Shown here: in pieces, positions 47,434 through 62,034 of the stretch | How positions within the stretch are numbered: position 1 is the first letter of the stretch | Layout of the letters: each line of letters starts with the position of its first letter | Assembly (NCBI GenBank): GCA_020091685.1 | Contig: CM034601.1 | Coordinates: 12,138,472 to 12,202,471 of the forward strand | DNA: 64,000 nucleotides | Origin: Lutjanus erythropterus | Lineage: Eukaryota; Chordata; Actinopteri; Lutjaniformes; Lutjanidae | Direction of reading: 5' to 3' | Notes under the pieces: model-generated | Told to the model about the DNA's origin: nothing | Seen by the model: only the letters and a program-made list of their open reading frames with translations | Databases searched by the model: none | Program-made: the position numbers and the translations under genes

Positions 47434-49603
47434 ATGGCTCTGAATGGAGGTTTGTGAACTTCTGAGCTTATAATCAAGCTAACTTAGACATTTGTCTCGT
47501 TGACCTTTACTGGTGAGAAAGAACTGGTTTGTCGCGCATGTAGGCAGTGATTCTAGAGTTTTACTTTCACTTACAACCGTTGGATGACCGTTATCTGACG
47601 TTAGCCCGGCTGGTTTGCTAGCTAGCAGCTAGCTTATCATCATGTTTTGCAGAGCACTGCGGCAGTGCTAATCACGTTTAAAATCGACACAACGTTGACT
47701 AAAGAGTTGTTTAAATCTTATTTTAAGTGAAAAAGACTTGTCTAATGGAGTTAGTAAAGTCAGCAACCTGCTAGTACAGAGAGACATAGCGTTATAGCAC
47801 CGCTAAGGACTGTTTATAAGTAGTGTCACAGCAGAAGCACTGAATTTTATGAGGATAATCGTGCACTACAGTGTCTGTGTAGTTACATTAAATGAGCACT
47901 TTGTTACTGACTCCAGATGATGAAGACTTTGAGTGGGAGCCTCCAACAGAGGCAGAGATGAAGGTGATCCAGGCTCGCAGGGAGCGACAAGACAAAATCA
48001 GCAAACTGATGGGAGACTACCTGCTCAAAGGATACAAGATGCTGGGAGAGTGCTGTGATGCGTGTGGGGTGAGCGAAGTGCACGTTCATGTTGTGTTTGT
48101 GGTGCTGGCGCCTTTTAATAATGTTTGAAAGGTGAAGATGTGGTGCTGAAATAAGTTTTTGTGTTTTGTAGACAATTCTTCTCCAGGACAAACAACAGAA
48201 AAACTATTGCGTCTCATGTCAGGAGCTGGACTCTGATGTTGACAAGGACAACCCTGGTATACACAACATATACTCTTACATTCAATCCACATAAGTAATG
48301 AATACACCAGCTTTCTCATCTATTGTGTCTTCTGTAACATCTTCACATTGTTTTCTTTCTGTCACGTAACACATCCAATATTTACTGATTATATGATAGT
48401 TACCATTTCAAATAAGCATTCCATTTCTGTCACAATTTTACTCTCTTCCCGCCACTGCAAGAATTACCACAGCCTGCACCTGTCACCTTTTTTTGTATTT
48501 GGGACTGAGGAAAGACAGATCATGGAGTAAAGTCGGGTCTAAAAATGGTTGTATTGAACAAATTCCCTATGATCAAATCTTTCTATCGATAAATACTCCA
48601 TCACCATTCAGTGTGGCTGTGGAGTCTTTTTAGCCTTAGAAATCTCATCAGAAGAACTGACCACGGAACATGCGTTTTGAAAGAGTAAACCAGAGAGACG
48701 ATTTCTGTGATGTTACAAAATGTAGTTTTGTAAATTACCCCCGTTTTTTAAAATTTTATTTTAATTTAATAATCTCATTTAGCAGCACCACTGCCTCTGG
48801 GGAACACTAGATGGTGCTCCAGCAGGCCACGGTCCAGTCATTGAGAATGGCTACTATAGGTTATATGGGGCTGTGGTTGGTTTCATAGAGGCAGTATTGT
48901 AATTTGCCTCCACCCAGTTTGCTGTCAGATCATCAGGACAATATAACCAACACGTGCAAGGAAGTGGTTTTCATTTTGGTAACTCAAAAGTACTCTAACG
49001 AGTTACTTTTCTCATTGGGTAATGCTGTTATGTAACATGTTACTTTTTAATGGTAGTATTCTTGTAATGTAATGAGTTACTTTTAAAAAGTAATACTAAC
49101 TGATTGTATATTTCATGTGTGCTTGTTCCTATGTCTCCTTCCTTTCCTTCTGTCCACTCGTCTCAGCTCTGAATGCTCAAGCAGCGTTGTCTCAGGTGAG
49201 AGAGAGACAGCTCGCAGCTCAGTCTCCTGCACCGTCCCAGGCCCATGAACTCAATGGAGGCCCCAGCAGCAGCAGCAGTCAGACAAGTGTGTCGGTGCCC
49301 AGACCGGAGCACTGTGAGGGGGCCGCAGCAGGGGGGAGAGCTGCCCTGCCTCCTGTTGCTGTCCCTGCTCCCCCAGCTCCTGCGTCCACCACAGCCCTCG
49401 CACCCACTCGACCCATAGTTAGTTCGCAGAGCGCCGCCATCCAGCCTGTGTTGCAAGATGCCGAGGAGGCTGTTCTCACCAAACTTCGCTGGGCCACTAC
49501 CCAGCTACAGAGCTCTGCCTCCCTGGAGGCAAGTATCCAGCTCTGCAGCCTCATCACCAGCTGTGCCACCTCACTGCGCACCCTCAGGGAGCTCAGCCAG
49601 TAA
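47434..49603 (+). CDS. znrd2: Zinc ribbon domain-containing protein 2 (SSSCA1, autoantigen p27)
   Basis: Four exons: 47434-47449, 47917-48068, 48172-48256, 49167-49603, with consistent phases, giving 229 residues (human about 199). The protein starts MALNGDDEDFEWEPPTEAEM, followed by RRERQDKISKLMGDYLLKGY. A zinc ribbon is formed by CDAC at the end of exon 2 and CVSC in exon 3, with ILLQDKQQKNYC between. QELDSDVDKDNP and ALNAQAALSQVRERQL follow, then a low-complexity Ser/Pro/Ala linker with VPRPEHCEGAAA and a C-terminal helix LEASIQLCSLITSCATSLR. The match to mammalian ZNRD2 is close along its length. Biochemical role is poorly known; it is a human autoantigen. The short first exon (five codons) is supported by MALNG. 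An in-intron ATG at 47892 gives a shorter alternative that I reject. Confidence 0.95.
48257..49166 (+). other. znrd2 last intron with a repeat fragment
   Basis: A 910-bp intron. At 48975-49105 GTTACTTTT and its complement recur (ACGAGTTACTTTTCTC, AATGAGTTACTTTTAAAAAG), a fragment of a widespread fish repeat. A segment at 48780-48850 (CACTAGATGGTGCTCCAG) looks like another short dispersed repeat. Confidence 0.5.
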
Positions 49604-49739
49604 CCATGGTTAAACAGGAACCCCTCTATCCAGGAGCACTGACTCTGGTTCGCTGCTTTGCAGCATCTCTCTTTGGCTGCATTTAAAATTGGTCAAGAAA
49701 ATGCACTTGAAATAGGATTAAAATGTCAAAAGTTTCTCT

Positions 49740-50106
49740 TCAGTGAAATGACAGTTCACTCCAAAATATATATTTTCCTCTTATCCATTTAGATTGTTTT
49801 GGTGTGAGCTGCTGAGGTGTGGAGATACCAGTCTGCCTTCTCTTGAATATAATATAATGGAACTAGATGGCACTTGACATTTGAAAAACTCAACAGCAAT
49901 GTCTCCAGAAATCATGACCTGATTATCCAAGATAATCCACAGACCTTGTTGTGAGCAGTTTCTCTGAGGAACTTTTTTTTTTATTTTTTATTTTTTATTT
50001 TACAGTAAAAAGAAAGTAGTTCAACAACAAACTGCTCAGAACAAGATCTGTGATCATCTTGAGTAACTGTTGTGTGTCTTTGATTTTGGGGTGAACTGTC
50101 CCTTTA
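49740..50106. mobile_element. Short inverted-repeat element downstream of znrd2
   Basis: The left end ATGACAGTTCACTCCAAAAT and right end ATTTTGGGGTGAACTGTCCC are imperfect inverted repeats of about 20 bases. The interior (GATTGTTTTGGTGTGAGCTG, AATATAATGGAACTAGATGG, CAACAGCAATGTCTCCAGAA) is a repeat I have seen in many percomorph sequences. No coding frame. Confidence 0.7.
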
Positions 50107-50291
50107 CCGTACTTATATGGCTGGCAGAAGTATGTTACATGGTTTCATAATATGTTGAAGTACAAATGTTTGAACATCTGTCTTTTTTTTGTTTTGTTTT
50201 TCCCGCAATTTGTAAGTTATGATAATTAATGAATAAGAGCTGAACACTTCTAAATACACAGTCATCATCGATGTTAATGTAAAATCCTCTG

Positions 50292-50733
50292 CAGTACCAG
50301 TCAAAAGTTTGGACAAATTTCTCACTCGTTATTTTTTATTTCTTTTTTTATAAGAAATGTTTCAAATTATACCAACAGTGTGCGAAGCTGTTATCAGAGC
50401 AAAAGGTGGCTCTGAAGAATCTAAAATATCAACGAGCGTAAAACTTTTACACACTTGTAGGTCGGCGTGTAGAAGAAGACCTAGGTTGACAAAAAGCAAA
50501 AAGACTCTCGCACACGTTCTCCTGCAAAAGATTTAATAACAATGAAAAACAGTGTGAGAATCTAAAATGTAAAACACATTTTGCCTTTTCACTTTTTTTT
50601 TTTTGCTTACTGCATAATTCCATATAATTTCATAGTTCTGATTTCTGCAGTGTCAATGAACAATGTAGTGAAATAATACAAATTAAAGAAAATACATTTA
50701 AAGAGAAGGTGTCCAAACTTTTGACTGGTACTG
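50292..50733. mobile_element. Non-autonomous Tc1-like element with CAGTACCAGTCAAAAGTT ends
   Basis: Perfect inverted ends: CAGTACCAGTCAAAAGTTTG at 50292 and CAAACTTTTGACTGGTACTG at 50714-50733. The 440-bp interior has no transposase frame. A foreign-looking segment (50435-50545, GACTCTCGCACACGTTCTCC) may be a nested insertion. Confidence 0.85.
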
Positions 50734-52400
50734 TGCAGCTATGGTTGAACACATCACTGGTGCATTTTTTTTTTTGCTGTTCAGTTTGATGCTCAGACAG
50801 GTTTCTGTTGTCTCTGACCCTCTGGTGATGCAAAGATTGTCACTGTGTGCTTCCAGTTCTGAGGATTTCATTGTAAATATATTTGATACATGATAATGGT
50901 GATGATGATGACGATGATGTTCACGTGATTCAGTGATGCTCAAATGAGACAGGGACAGGGCGACATTCAGGAGTCAGACTCATAATTCTTTATTCGTTAA
51001 AACATCTGGAGCAAATAAACTGTGCATTGTACATCAATAGACGGCACTTCATATTAGATATTAAAAGCCAGCTTCAGTGTTGTTCAAGGCAGTTAGAGTT
51101 TTCTAATTATGTACCTGAATAAAGCTTTGCCTGTTCAGGAGTCCTGCAGTTTGTTTCTTCCCACAAGAGGGCACCAAATGCAAAAAAAAAAACAAAAAAC
51201 AAAAGCACCATAAAGTTTATTAATTGAGAAATGCTGTATTTAAATAAGTAGGCTACCGTTTTCTGTGGAAGCCCATTTCCAACAGTAAGGTAGGTCATAA
51301 TTAACAGATTCAAAGACAAAAATATTACAATGTCAAACTTATGAGATGAGTCAGGATTCTGATTTGAAATTGAACATTAAAAAATGTTTTTTATATCATA
51401 AAGACTTATAATTTTGTTTTGTTTTTTCTCATAATTGTGACTTTTTTTTATCATAAAGTCAACCTGGCTTAACTTTTCTTGTAATTGACTTTTATCTAAT
51501 ATTTTCCACCTTTACCCCAGTTTTGTCTTCTTATCTTATTTTTGACTTTTTATCTTATAATTGTGGCCTTTTTTCATCTCAGTTATAACTTGGTGGCTCG
51601 TAATTATAACTTAACATGGGAATTTGCGTTTTTTCTTTCCATGTTTTGAAGTACCTATAAACATGTGAATTGCATTCTGTATAAAATGTGCCCTGAGAAT
51701 TTATGTATTTACGCTGCTTGAAAAAGACTTAACACACACCTCAGTTCTCTCTTCAGGGTGTGACAAATGTCGGCTCACGGGCCAGAACTGGACGGAGACT
51801 TCACCATGTAAAAATTTGCAGAGCAGACATTAGTGCCACACCAGAATACAGTTTGAAAGGAAAAAAAAAACTTATTGGGCTCAGCACTGAATATTTTATA
51901 AGTAGATCTTTTAATCATAATTCTAATAAACAACTATAAATAAACAATAATTACTACAAATATTATTTAAACATGTTTCCCTGGGTAGGACAAACAATTT
52001 GTGATGTTTTTCTATTAAAAGTACTCTGGACCACTGGTAAAATTTTCTCTTACATGAGAGATGAGCAAAAATAAGAAAACACCGGTGAATCCCGCAAATC
52101 AATGGATACAACAACGAACAAGAAAGAGAAATTTTGTTGAAATTAGACTTATTTTTCCTAAAACATCCCTTATCACAATTGTGAATAATAATAATGAGTC
52201 TGACTCCCCTGCTTTACATGTTTTTTTGTCTTATTACTGTGTCAATACTGATATATGTTTTTGGATGAGTGAAATATACCATTAAGGTTTGAACTCGAAT
52301 ATTTTCTGTTTGAAATAATTTAATTGTGAAGTTTGATTATAAATGTTACACAGTGTGGTGTTGCCATGCTTCATGTCCAAAACAAATATTCTCTATAATT
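50734..52400 (+). other. Intergenic region between znrd2 and fam89b
   Basis: AT-rich with homopolymer runs, a GAT-rich patch (50895-50920) and an AATAAA at 51118-51123 that could serve a long znrd2 transcript. No gene recognised. Confidence 0.5.
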
Positions 52401-52429
52401 AAAAGAAAGTCCTCAGAGACGGTGTTGGG

Positions 52430-52768
52430 GCGTGTCTCGGTCACGCCGGGCGGAGCTGCGGGCTGTCAGTCTGTGAACTCTCCCACACAAAGGAGAGGAA
52501 ACAAAACAAAGGCAGGAAGCCTGACATTAACCCGGGCTTTACTGCTTCTCCTGCGGCCAGACCACATCCAGAAAACAGGCATGCGCTGACCGGATTGTGC
52601 GCTGGACGCCGCTCTGTTCTGCCGCTGGGAGAGAAGAAAACAGCAGCTTTGGGTGGAGGTGAGACAGCACAACGCACTGGACTGACTGCGTCTCTCAAAG
52701 TGATCCATGCAGAAACTGTTGCGTCGCGTCTCCAGCCGAGCGACCTGTCCTCTGTCTGTGCAGCAGTG
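52430..52768 (+). promoter_or_regulatory. fam89b: CG-rich promoter/5' UTR of fam89b
   Basis: Sequence turns sharply CG-rich at about 52420, with GGGGCGTGTC and GCCGGGCGGAGC, likely Sp/KLF sites, and stays so through exon 1 (to about 53030), a CpG-island-like promoter. An in-frame ATG at 52595 opens 58 codons ahead of the chosen start. Confidence 0.6.
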
Positions 52769-54637
<1,869 letters not shown>

Positions 54638-57600
54638 TGAAGACACAGACACCCGCTCCATGCACCGTGTCTCTTACTGTCCTGTTACACTTGTTTATAT
54701 GTCATGCATCTGTCCTGCAGACATTACATCCAGTATACAGTCTTACATTCTACATTCAGACACTTTTGTCGACCAAAAATAACTTAATTTGACATTCCAT
54801 TGATGCAATTAGATGGAAACGCTTATGTGGCCTTTACAGATGCATCCATTTACATTTGCAGGATTTTGCTCCACTGCATCATAATATCAGGTTTGATATT
54901 TGGCTTCAGTGCTCATGGGTATCTGATAAGTTCAAGAAGCATGAAGTGACTTACACCTATTTTTATACTTTTTGTTGTTCTACTTGTTATCTCCCCACAC
55001 ACACTACATCAGGCCTGTTCAGCTGACCCTTCCTAATGTGCTCCTGTAACAGCTGAGCAACCTTGGTAGCTTGGTCCACTTTCTCCTTTCCTGTTTCCTG
55101 GACTTAGGGGGGAACTGTAAAAGTGACATGAGGCTGACATGAGAACGGGAGATATCAATTTAATTCAATTTCTATTTAACTTTATTGGCATGAATGTCAT
55201 ATAAACAATATTGCCAAAGCATCAAGGATAAAACAGTTAATAATAACATAAAAAATACAGTTCATTGATAAAATAGATAGTAGAATAAAGAAATGGCAGA
55301 AATCTATCTTCAGTCTGTAGCCCAATCAGTGCAAGACTGTGAAACACATCAACAGTATTCTTACAGGATATTTTAAATGATATAGCCTGCTTAATTAAAA
55401 GTAATTTGATACAGGCAGCTCTTCTTTTAGCTTGTTCATATTATCTGTTACCACAGACTAATTTATTTTCAGGGCCAACAGGACAGGATTCAAGACAACA
55501 GCTCAGCAAGTCTGGTCATCCTGAGTAACATACATTCATATCTTAACTTAGCTAGTGTTAGTAAAACACTAACTATCTAATCTATATCAATTTTTAGCTA
55601 GCTAGTTTGCTAGCGTTTTGCTAACGTTAGCCAGCTAGTTGACTAGTGACTGGCTACCGTTAGCTAACTTAATTTGTTACCCTATATACCACTTTTTCAG
55701 GAAACAGGAGAAAGCTGACTGAGGTACCAAGTTGGCTCAACTGCTATTGGATCACAGAACGAAAAGGGGGCGGGACTTAGGAAAGGTCAGTTGGCAGGTG
55801 TTGCCTTTAACACCCTCAGTGCGGCGCTTTGGTCATTTATAGACATGAAAAAAATCACGATTTTATTAAACAACCTGCTATAATTTCAATGTACGAGTGT
55901 TTACATTGTTTATTAGAAGATCATTATTTTATTAGTAGACTTATTAGCCGATTCACTTTATTACTTTTAGTTCTAACTCAGGTTGTTAAAGCAGAGGGAA
56001 ATTTAGTTAAAGAGAGCCAAATGCTAAATGAAAAGAGATGTTAAATGCAACATTGTTGTTATTGAAACAACAAACTATACGTAGAATCTAGGATTACAAA
56101 GGTGCATCGCTTTTTTTCTGTTCTTTTGGACGTAATGCTTCTTTTCTAACTGTGAAAACTAAAGTGGTGAAAAAACCAAAAAGGTGCTTTTTTAAATCAA
56201 CTTTACAACCCAGGTGTACAGGCCAGACAAAGGAAATGTAAACATCTGGCCTCTTGGCACGTGACTTCTTTCTAATCTGACCCTTTTGAGAAAAAATAAT
56301 TAAAAAGACCTGCTCTATATCACAGGGCTATTTAGGTAAAATTATGCTGAGTGATGATTACACACAACACTGACAGGTAAATAAAAAATATTTGAACCTC
56401 ACATACTCACTTAAAGACATATTTACTTGTTACCATACAGTTTTTTTCTGGCTGTGGGACAATCAGATGAGCACAAATCAACACATGCTGTTGACTGGCT
56501 GCTAAACCTGCTCTACCTGGCAGATAAATTTGCTGTTTATTGTGTGTTAAACTAAAAAAGAAAAGAAAAATCAAGACAGAAACTAGTGAGACCAGATGTT
56601 ATCAGCTTCTTGCTCATCATTGCATAATCTACATGCTGCTACATGCTGCTTTCTTGTCACTGAAGTTGATGAAATATTATTGTGACATCTATGAATATGA
56701 GTGTGGGATGAAACAAGGTTCCAGACTCATCAGACTCCCCCATTTGTAATCTGAGTAAAATAATCTCCTTTATCACTCGGTATTCTCTGCCGTTTAGCAT
56801 CTTGACTGAAGAACAGAAGTGCTTTCAATCAATAATCTGTATTCTCTTTAATTCTTTGAGTGTTTGACACATTTTTCTGACTCACATATGAGGAGAAATA
56901 AATGAAAATGATATGTAACTTGTTATTCTGTCATTTATAAATCTTAATTTACAATAAATGATGAAATTTTGTAGTGTTTTATGCCCCTTCTTCTGTCTCG
57001 GTCAGGACACTCCTGTAAAACATTTTTAATCTCAGTGAGGCACTGAGATTAATAAAGTTATATATAGGCCCATATATTGAAATACATTTTGCGTCATCTT
57101 GAGATTCCAATGGTCCAAACTCATAACAACACCTGAGAAAAAAAATATCAAATTATAGGAAATGTTCCTTTTCTCACAGGACAACATGCTAAAACAAGCT
57201 AATAACATTAAATAGTTATTAACTGCTCATAGGTAGCATTCAAATGACACCAGCTGTCATCGACTTGCATGTCTTTAGTAGTTGTTATCCATCTTCTTGT
57301 AGTTTTCTATCTCTTTGTGGTCTTTTTTGTAGTGGAAATGTTTAAATAGCCTTGGATTAAAATGCTTATCAGACAGAGTATCACACTTTTCAAGACAGTC
57401 AAATAACTCTGAAAACACAGCAAATTAAACGTATTCTATCTAAATCATAAAATAAAACAGCAGTGTTTAACACAGATGAGCGTGCTATTTCAGTATTTGA
57501 AATAAAGTTAATCAGAGGATGATATTGCAAATCATGACCAACAGGGGACACACTGTCTCCAGTCAGTCCTGCAGGCCTCCTCCTCCTCCTCTGAGGTCAG

Positions 57601-58080
57601 GCTGAAAGCAGCGGAGTGAGGAAAAACCATTTGCTGTGGACAGAGCAGGAATGAAGGGGAGTGACGTTTGAGAAGAAAGTCTCATGCTGTTGTCTATTTA
57701 TAATCAAACATATGTTGTGGTTATTGTTAGAAACTATCTGCCTGTCTGTCTCTCTGTCTGTGTGCTCTCATCTCCTCATCAGAACACAGTTTTGTGGCGT
57801 GGATTATCAGCTAAATGTAAATGACTGCTCGCTTATTCTTTATTCACACCTGTGTGTCTAATTTTATTCTTTCTCTGCCCCTCTTTGTTTTTTTTATTGT
57901 CTTTCTATTGGCTGTCGCTGCTATTATCACACCACACAGTTACTGTAAGTATTGTCAGTGTGCCACAGCGAGTGATTATTTAAATAAATAGACATAAGAC
58001 TGGAAGTCAGAGCGGTGGATGTCAGCGGGGAGAGCTGGGAAGGACAATGAGGTGTTAGTGGGGGAGCTGCGACACAATGA
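54638..58080 (+). other. Intergenic region between fam89b and ehbp1l1, part 1
   Basis: The first few hundred bases are the fam89b 3' UTR. At 55160-55420, ATTTAACTTTATTGGCATGA and AATATTGCCAAAGCATCAAG look like the 3' end of a fish LINE. At 55600-55680 GCTAGC/CTAACGTTAGC motifs recur. No gene seen in the rest. Confidence 0.5.
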
Positions 58081-58083
58081 ATG

Positions 58084-59245
58084 GCGAGATCAGACCTTCA
58101 TGTGAGGAAATGCCCCCATGTTGAAAAAATTATATGAGAATGAAATTCCACCAGGGTGACAAACAACACCAGGAAGGACCCTGTTGACAGTTTTGTGTAA
58201 CTATACACAGGTTTGTGTTTGGTTTAAACAGTGGTGGACCGTCTGAGAGGCAGGAGCAAAAAATAAAAAATAAATAAAAAGGGCAACAGCGTCAAGTCAT
58301 GGTGCATTTATGGTAAAACAAATCCAAACCGTGGCTAAAATGCATTACTATATTATGAGTATAACTACAACACATCTGTAATAAAAACACACAGGGAACT
58401 ATTAACTATTTAACTTTAGAGGCACAGAGAGGCCAACTACTTTTCTAGCATGTAGAGCACTGCACCATGTTTACACTGGAAGGGCACCATTGAGGGCACT
58501 TTATTGCATTTTTTGCCACTTGAAGGGCAATCTAGAGGGCACTAAATCATGTTTTCTACACTGGAAGGGGACCCTTTTCAGCGTCTTTGCCAGATTTTTA
58601 ATTTTTATGATGACCTACCTGACCAACAGCAGCAACAAGTAGCCTACCAACCAATCAGAGGCAGAGTTCCCAGAGTGTGGATGGGAAAAAAATTAGGCGT
58701 CATCAATCAGCGCCTTTGATGTTTCACACCAATAATTCCTGCCATCTGGCAACTGTGCAGCTAAAACTGGGGTTCACTTAGACGTTAAAGGATTTTTTTA
58801 GGGTATAGAATTTGTGTCTGTATTCGGAAATGCGTGTAGTAATTTCCAAAGTCCTTCAGAACTTATTATATTGCAATAATAGTGTATGGTTGTTGCAGAA
58901 TCCCAAGGTGAAGCTGGACCTGCCTCACGGCACACAGGTGTGCCTCAGAAACACTGCCCTATAAGACACATCATCATCTTTTCTCCACTGAAAGGCACCT
59001 TAGAGGGCACTTCAATGCATTTTCTTCACTGAGAGGGCACCATAGAGGACATTTCATCATGTTGTCCTCACTGGAGGGGCATCCTAGAGGGCACTTAATG
59101 CATTTTTTTTTTTTTTTTCGAACACGGGAACACCGCAGGGAGGTGATTGCCAGTGATGAGATTGGTCTTTCATGAGAGGAAATACCTCCAAGCTGACAAA
59201 AGAAACAAAGGTGAGAATTCAGTTCCACCAAGGCAAGAAAGCAGC
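58084..59245. repeat. Minisatellite blocks flanked by a direct duplication
   Basis: Two blocks (58447-58572, 58970-59108) consist of about 45-50 base units of the type ACTGGAAGGGCACCNNNGAGGGCACTT followed by CATGTTTTC. Flanks 58084-58180 and 59150-59245 are homologous direct repeats about 1.07 kb apart (GAGATCAGACCTTCATG-GAGGAAAT versus GAGATTGGTCTTTCATGAGA-GGAAAT). Confidence 0.75.
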
Positions 59246-59559
59246 ACAGGAAAAGACATATATGTCACAGTACAAAAGTCTTTGTTAGAAGCATAAAATG
59301 TGGTGTAAAGTCACTGTACAGAGGTCTGTTTACAGGGAAGTGTGATTAAAAATGAAGGGAGCTGTAGGTACGAACGCACCTCTGAATATTGGACCTGCAG
59401 TGTAATATTAGACCGACTCTGACTCATGGGAGAGTTGTTCCCCTGCTGCCGCCCTGCACTCACTCCTCCACCCCAGCTGCCTCCGTCCATCCATCCATCC
59501 CACCTAAAAATACACTCCTGCTCTCACTGAGGAAAATCCCAGTGCCTTGACCTAGCTTG

Positions 59560-59561
<2 letters not shown>

Positions 59562-59637
<76 letters not shown>
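59562..59637. repeat. CA microsatellite
   Basis: About 37 uninterrupted CA units. Confidence 0.96.
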
Positions 59638-59642
<5 letters not shown>

Positions 59643-60046
59643 TGACTGGCCCTCTCCATGGAAACTATCCCTCTGTAGTTGAAACACACTTTTCTGGAGA
59701 ACGCTGGATGACGCAACTGAAAGTCAGGAAGTGACTAGAGTTCTAACTATGAGCTCAATTTTTAAACAAACAATGGTTCTAATGTGTTTCATGCCACAGC
59801 AGTGGTTCTTGCACAAATGACAGCATGGTTATTAGCACAGGCACTACATGGCATAACCACACACGTTTGTCAGATTTTCTGTTATAATTTGTATGAAGTT
59901 CACCCTTTTTTTTCTCACAGAAGAAGCACTAAAAACGTTCCCTTCATATGATTCCTTAAGGATTTTCTTTTTTTACTCAGAACACACTGAGGACCCAAAA
60001 GTTTATGTTGCAGTGATGATCCACACTTTTGGTTTAAGTGCCTGGA

Positions 60047-61269
60047 CTACACTCTTTAAAAAAAGTGCTAATTATAGCATCTTATAGGGTTCTTTGGCTT
60101 GTCCTCATAGGAGAACCGTTTTTGGTTCCTGGAGGAACCTTTTATAAAGGTTGCACTTGGAACCCTTTCAGAGGGTTCTACTTAGAATCCAGTATAGGAT
60201 TGTACCTAAGATGATGGCCTTTTCCACCAAATGAGCTCTGGTTCTGGAACTGGTTCCATTCAAGAACCTTAGAACATTGATGCTATCTAGTGAACCAGCT
60301 GGTGTTTTCATCAGTCTTGAGCAGAACCAGAGAACATTGCAGAATGCAGCACCACTTGTAGAATATGAGATGACAACTTTAGTTCTAAAGGAAAACCTGC
60401 TATTTTTTTGGTTCCAATTAGGAACCAACCTTGTGGATTCCAAACCAATTTATTTCTGGTGGAAATGCTCTGAATGGTTCAAAATTAGATGCTTGAACCA
60501 GAACAAGGCTGGTTCTGTGTTGGTGGAAAAGACCTATGAGAGGTCCTCCTGTAGAGAACGCCTCAATGCTGTAATGGTTCCAATGAGAGCCATCTCTGGG
60601 ATTCTATCCAGAACCTTTCCGCCTTCAAAGAGTGCCGACAAGAACCCTCCCAGGGTGTTTTACCATAAATCCTTTCTTCTGAGAACCCTTTTGTTTTCCA
60701 GGGCTGTCATCTGGAATCCACCGAAGGGGTTCTGCCTTGACCCGTTTTTTATATTCCAGGGGTTTCATCTAGAACCCACCCAGGGGGTTCTACAAACAAC
60801 CTTTTTATATTCCAAGGGTTTCAACTAGAACCCACTGAGGGAGTTCTAGCAGGAAAGCTTCATATTCCTAGAGTTTCATCTAGAACCCACAGAGTTCTAC
60901 CAATAACTCTTTTATATTCCAAGGGTTTCATCTAGAACCCACCTATGGGTGGTCCTGCCAAGAACCTTTTTATATTCTGAGAGTTTCATCTAAAAAGTCA
61001 CCCAGGAAGTTCTTCCGGGAACTATTTTATGTTCCAGGGGCTTCATCTAGAACCCACTGAGGGAGTTCTACCAAAAATCCTTTTACGTTCCAGGGGTTTC
61101 GTGTAGAATCCACTCAGGGGTTCTTCGGATGAAACGGTTTCTGATGGAATACCTAGTCTTACCAAGAACCCTTGACCCTTGAGAGTTGTTCAGAAGCAAA
61201 TGGTTCTGGGTAGAACCTCAGCCTGTCTCAGGAAGAACCCTTTAGGAACCCTTATTTTTCAGAGTGTAG
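60047..61269. mobile_element. GGTTCT/AGAACC repeat element with CTACACTCT ends
   Basis: The ends CTACACTCT (60047) and AGAGTGTAG (61261-61269) are perfect inverted repeats, extended by A/T runs. The interior is saturated with GGTTCT/AGAACC motifs. From about 60690 to 61125 there are seven or eight tandem units of 50-60 bases of the type TTCCAGGGGTTTCATCTAGA followed by ACCCAC and GGGGTTCTACC. A 183-codon open frame at 60277-60828 lies entirely inside it and is repeat-born. This is a non-autonomous DNA transposon of a family common in fish. Confidence 0.8.
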
Positions 61270-61683
61270 AGTATATGAGCGTTGTATCCTGCAGGGTTTT
61301 TTTTTTTTTTTTTTGCAGAGCTGATTAAGTGAAAGAGTAATTGTCAAGATAAGCCTGTTCCAGTGACATAGACAGTGAGGATCAAAGTCTGCTGTATGAC
61401 TGCAGACTGTTACCTCGGTGTCTTCACACACGGCTGCTCAGATAAAGACCTTTGCATACTGCTGCATCACCAGCAGACACTCTTTGCATATCCTGTCTCA
61501 CTCTCTGCCTGTCTCTCTGCTGTCACTGAGGGGAGGGAGGGTGAACTCATTCTCGAGGCAGCAGCAGACCTACAGTATATTACAGCAGGACTTGACTAAG
61601 CGCTCCTTGTGGATTACTGCCAGAGAGAAAGAGAGAAGTTGTCAATGAGAGCTGCTGCAGTTGAAACTTTGGCTTCATATCAG

Positions 61684-62034
61684 GAGTTTATGGGCTGTTT
61701 GAGTGACAGCGAGCGGGGCGGAATCGCCGGTTCCTCTTTGATGCTCGTCTAATTACCAGTTCAGCCCGTGTCGAGCTCTTTCACTTCGTTACATGGCGAC
61801 ATTACTCTGTATTTTTTTAGTTTCTGGTCGTGATTCAACTTACTACCAATGAGCGCGAGTCGCAGCTTGTGTGAACTTCATCATCATCAGCAGCAGCAGC
61901 AGCGGCGGCTTCACGAGAAGAAGAAGAAGAAGACCTTTTAAGGAACTTTTAAGGAGACAGCGGACAAAGTTGGATTATTGTCGTGATTTCTTTCTTTTTC
62001 CTGTGTTTTGAGTTTTATCTCACCAGGCGAAGTT
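61684..62034 (+). promoter_or_regulatory. ehbp1l1: Promoter/5' UTR region of ehbp1l1
   Basis: Locally CG-richer sequence (GACAGCGAGCGGGGCGGAAT, ACATGGCGACATTAC, AATGAGCGCGAGTCGCAG), then an AGC run and an AAG run at 61888-61935, leading to the ATG. The transcription start is not determinable. Confidence 0.5.

Noticed and set aside
47892-48128. Alternative znrd2 start at an ATG in intron 1
   Set aside because: Exon 1 with MALNG and correct phase matches the family; the frame at 47892 reads through the exon 2 donor.
60277-60828. 183-codon open frame on the + strand
   Set aside because: It lies wholly inside the GGTTCT/AGAACC repeat element and has no protein-like features or splice context.
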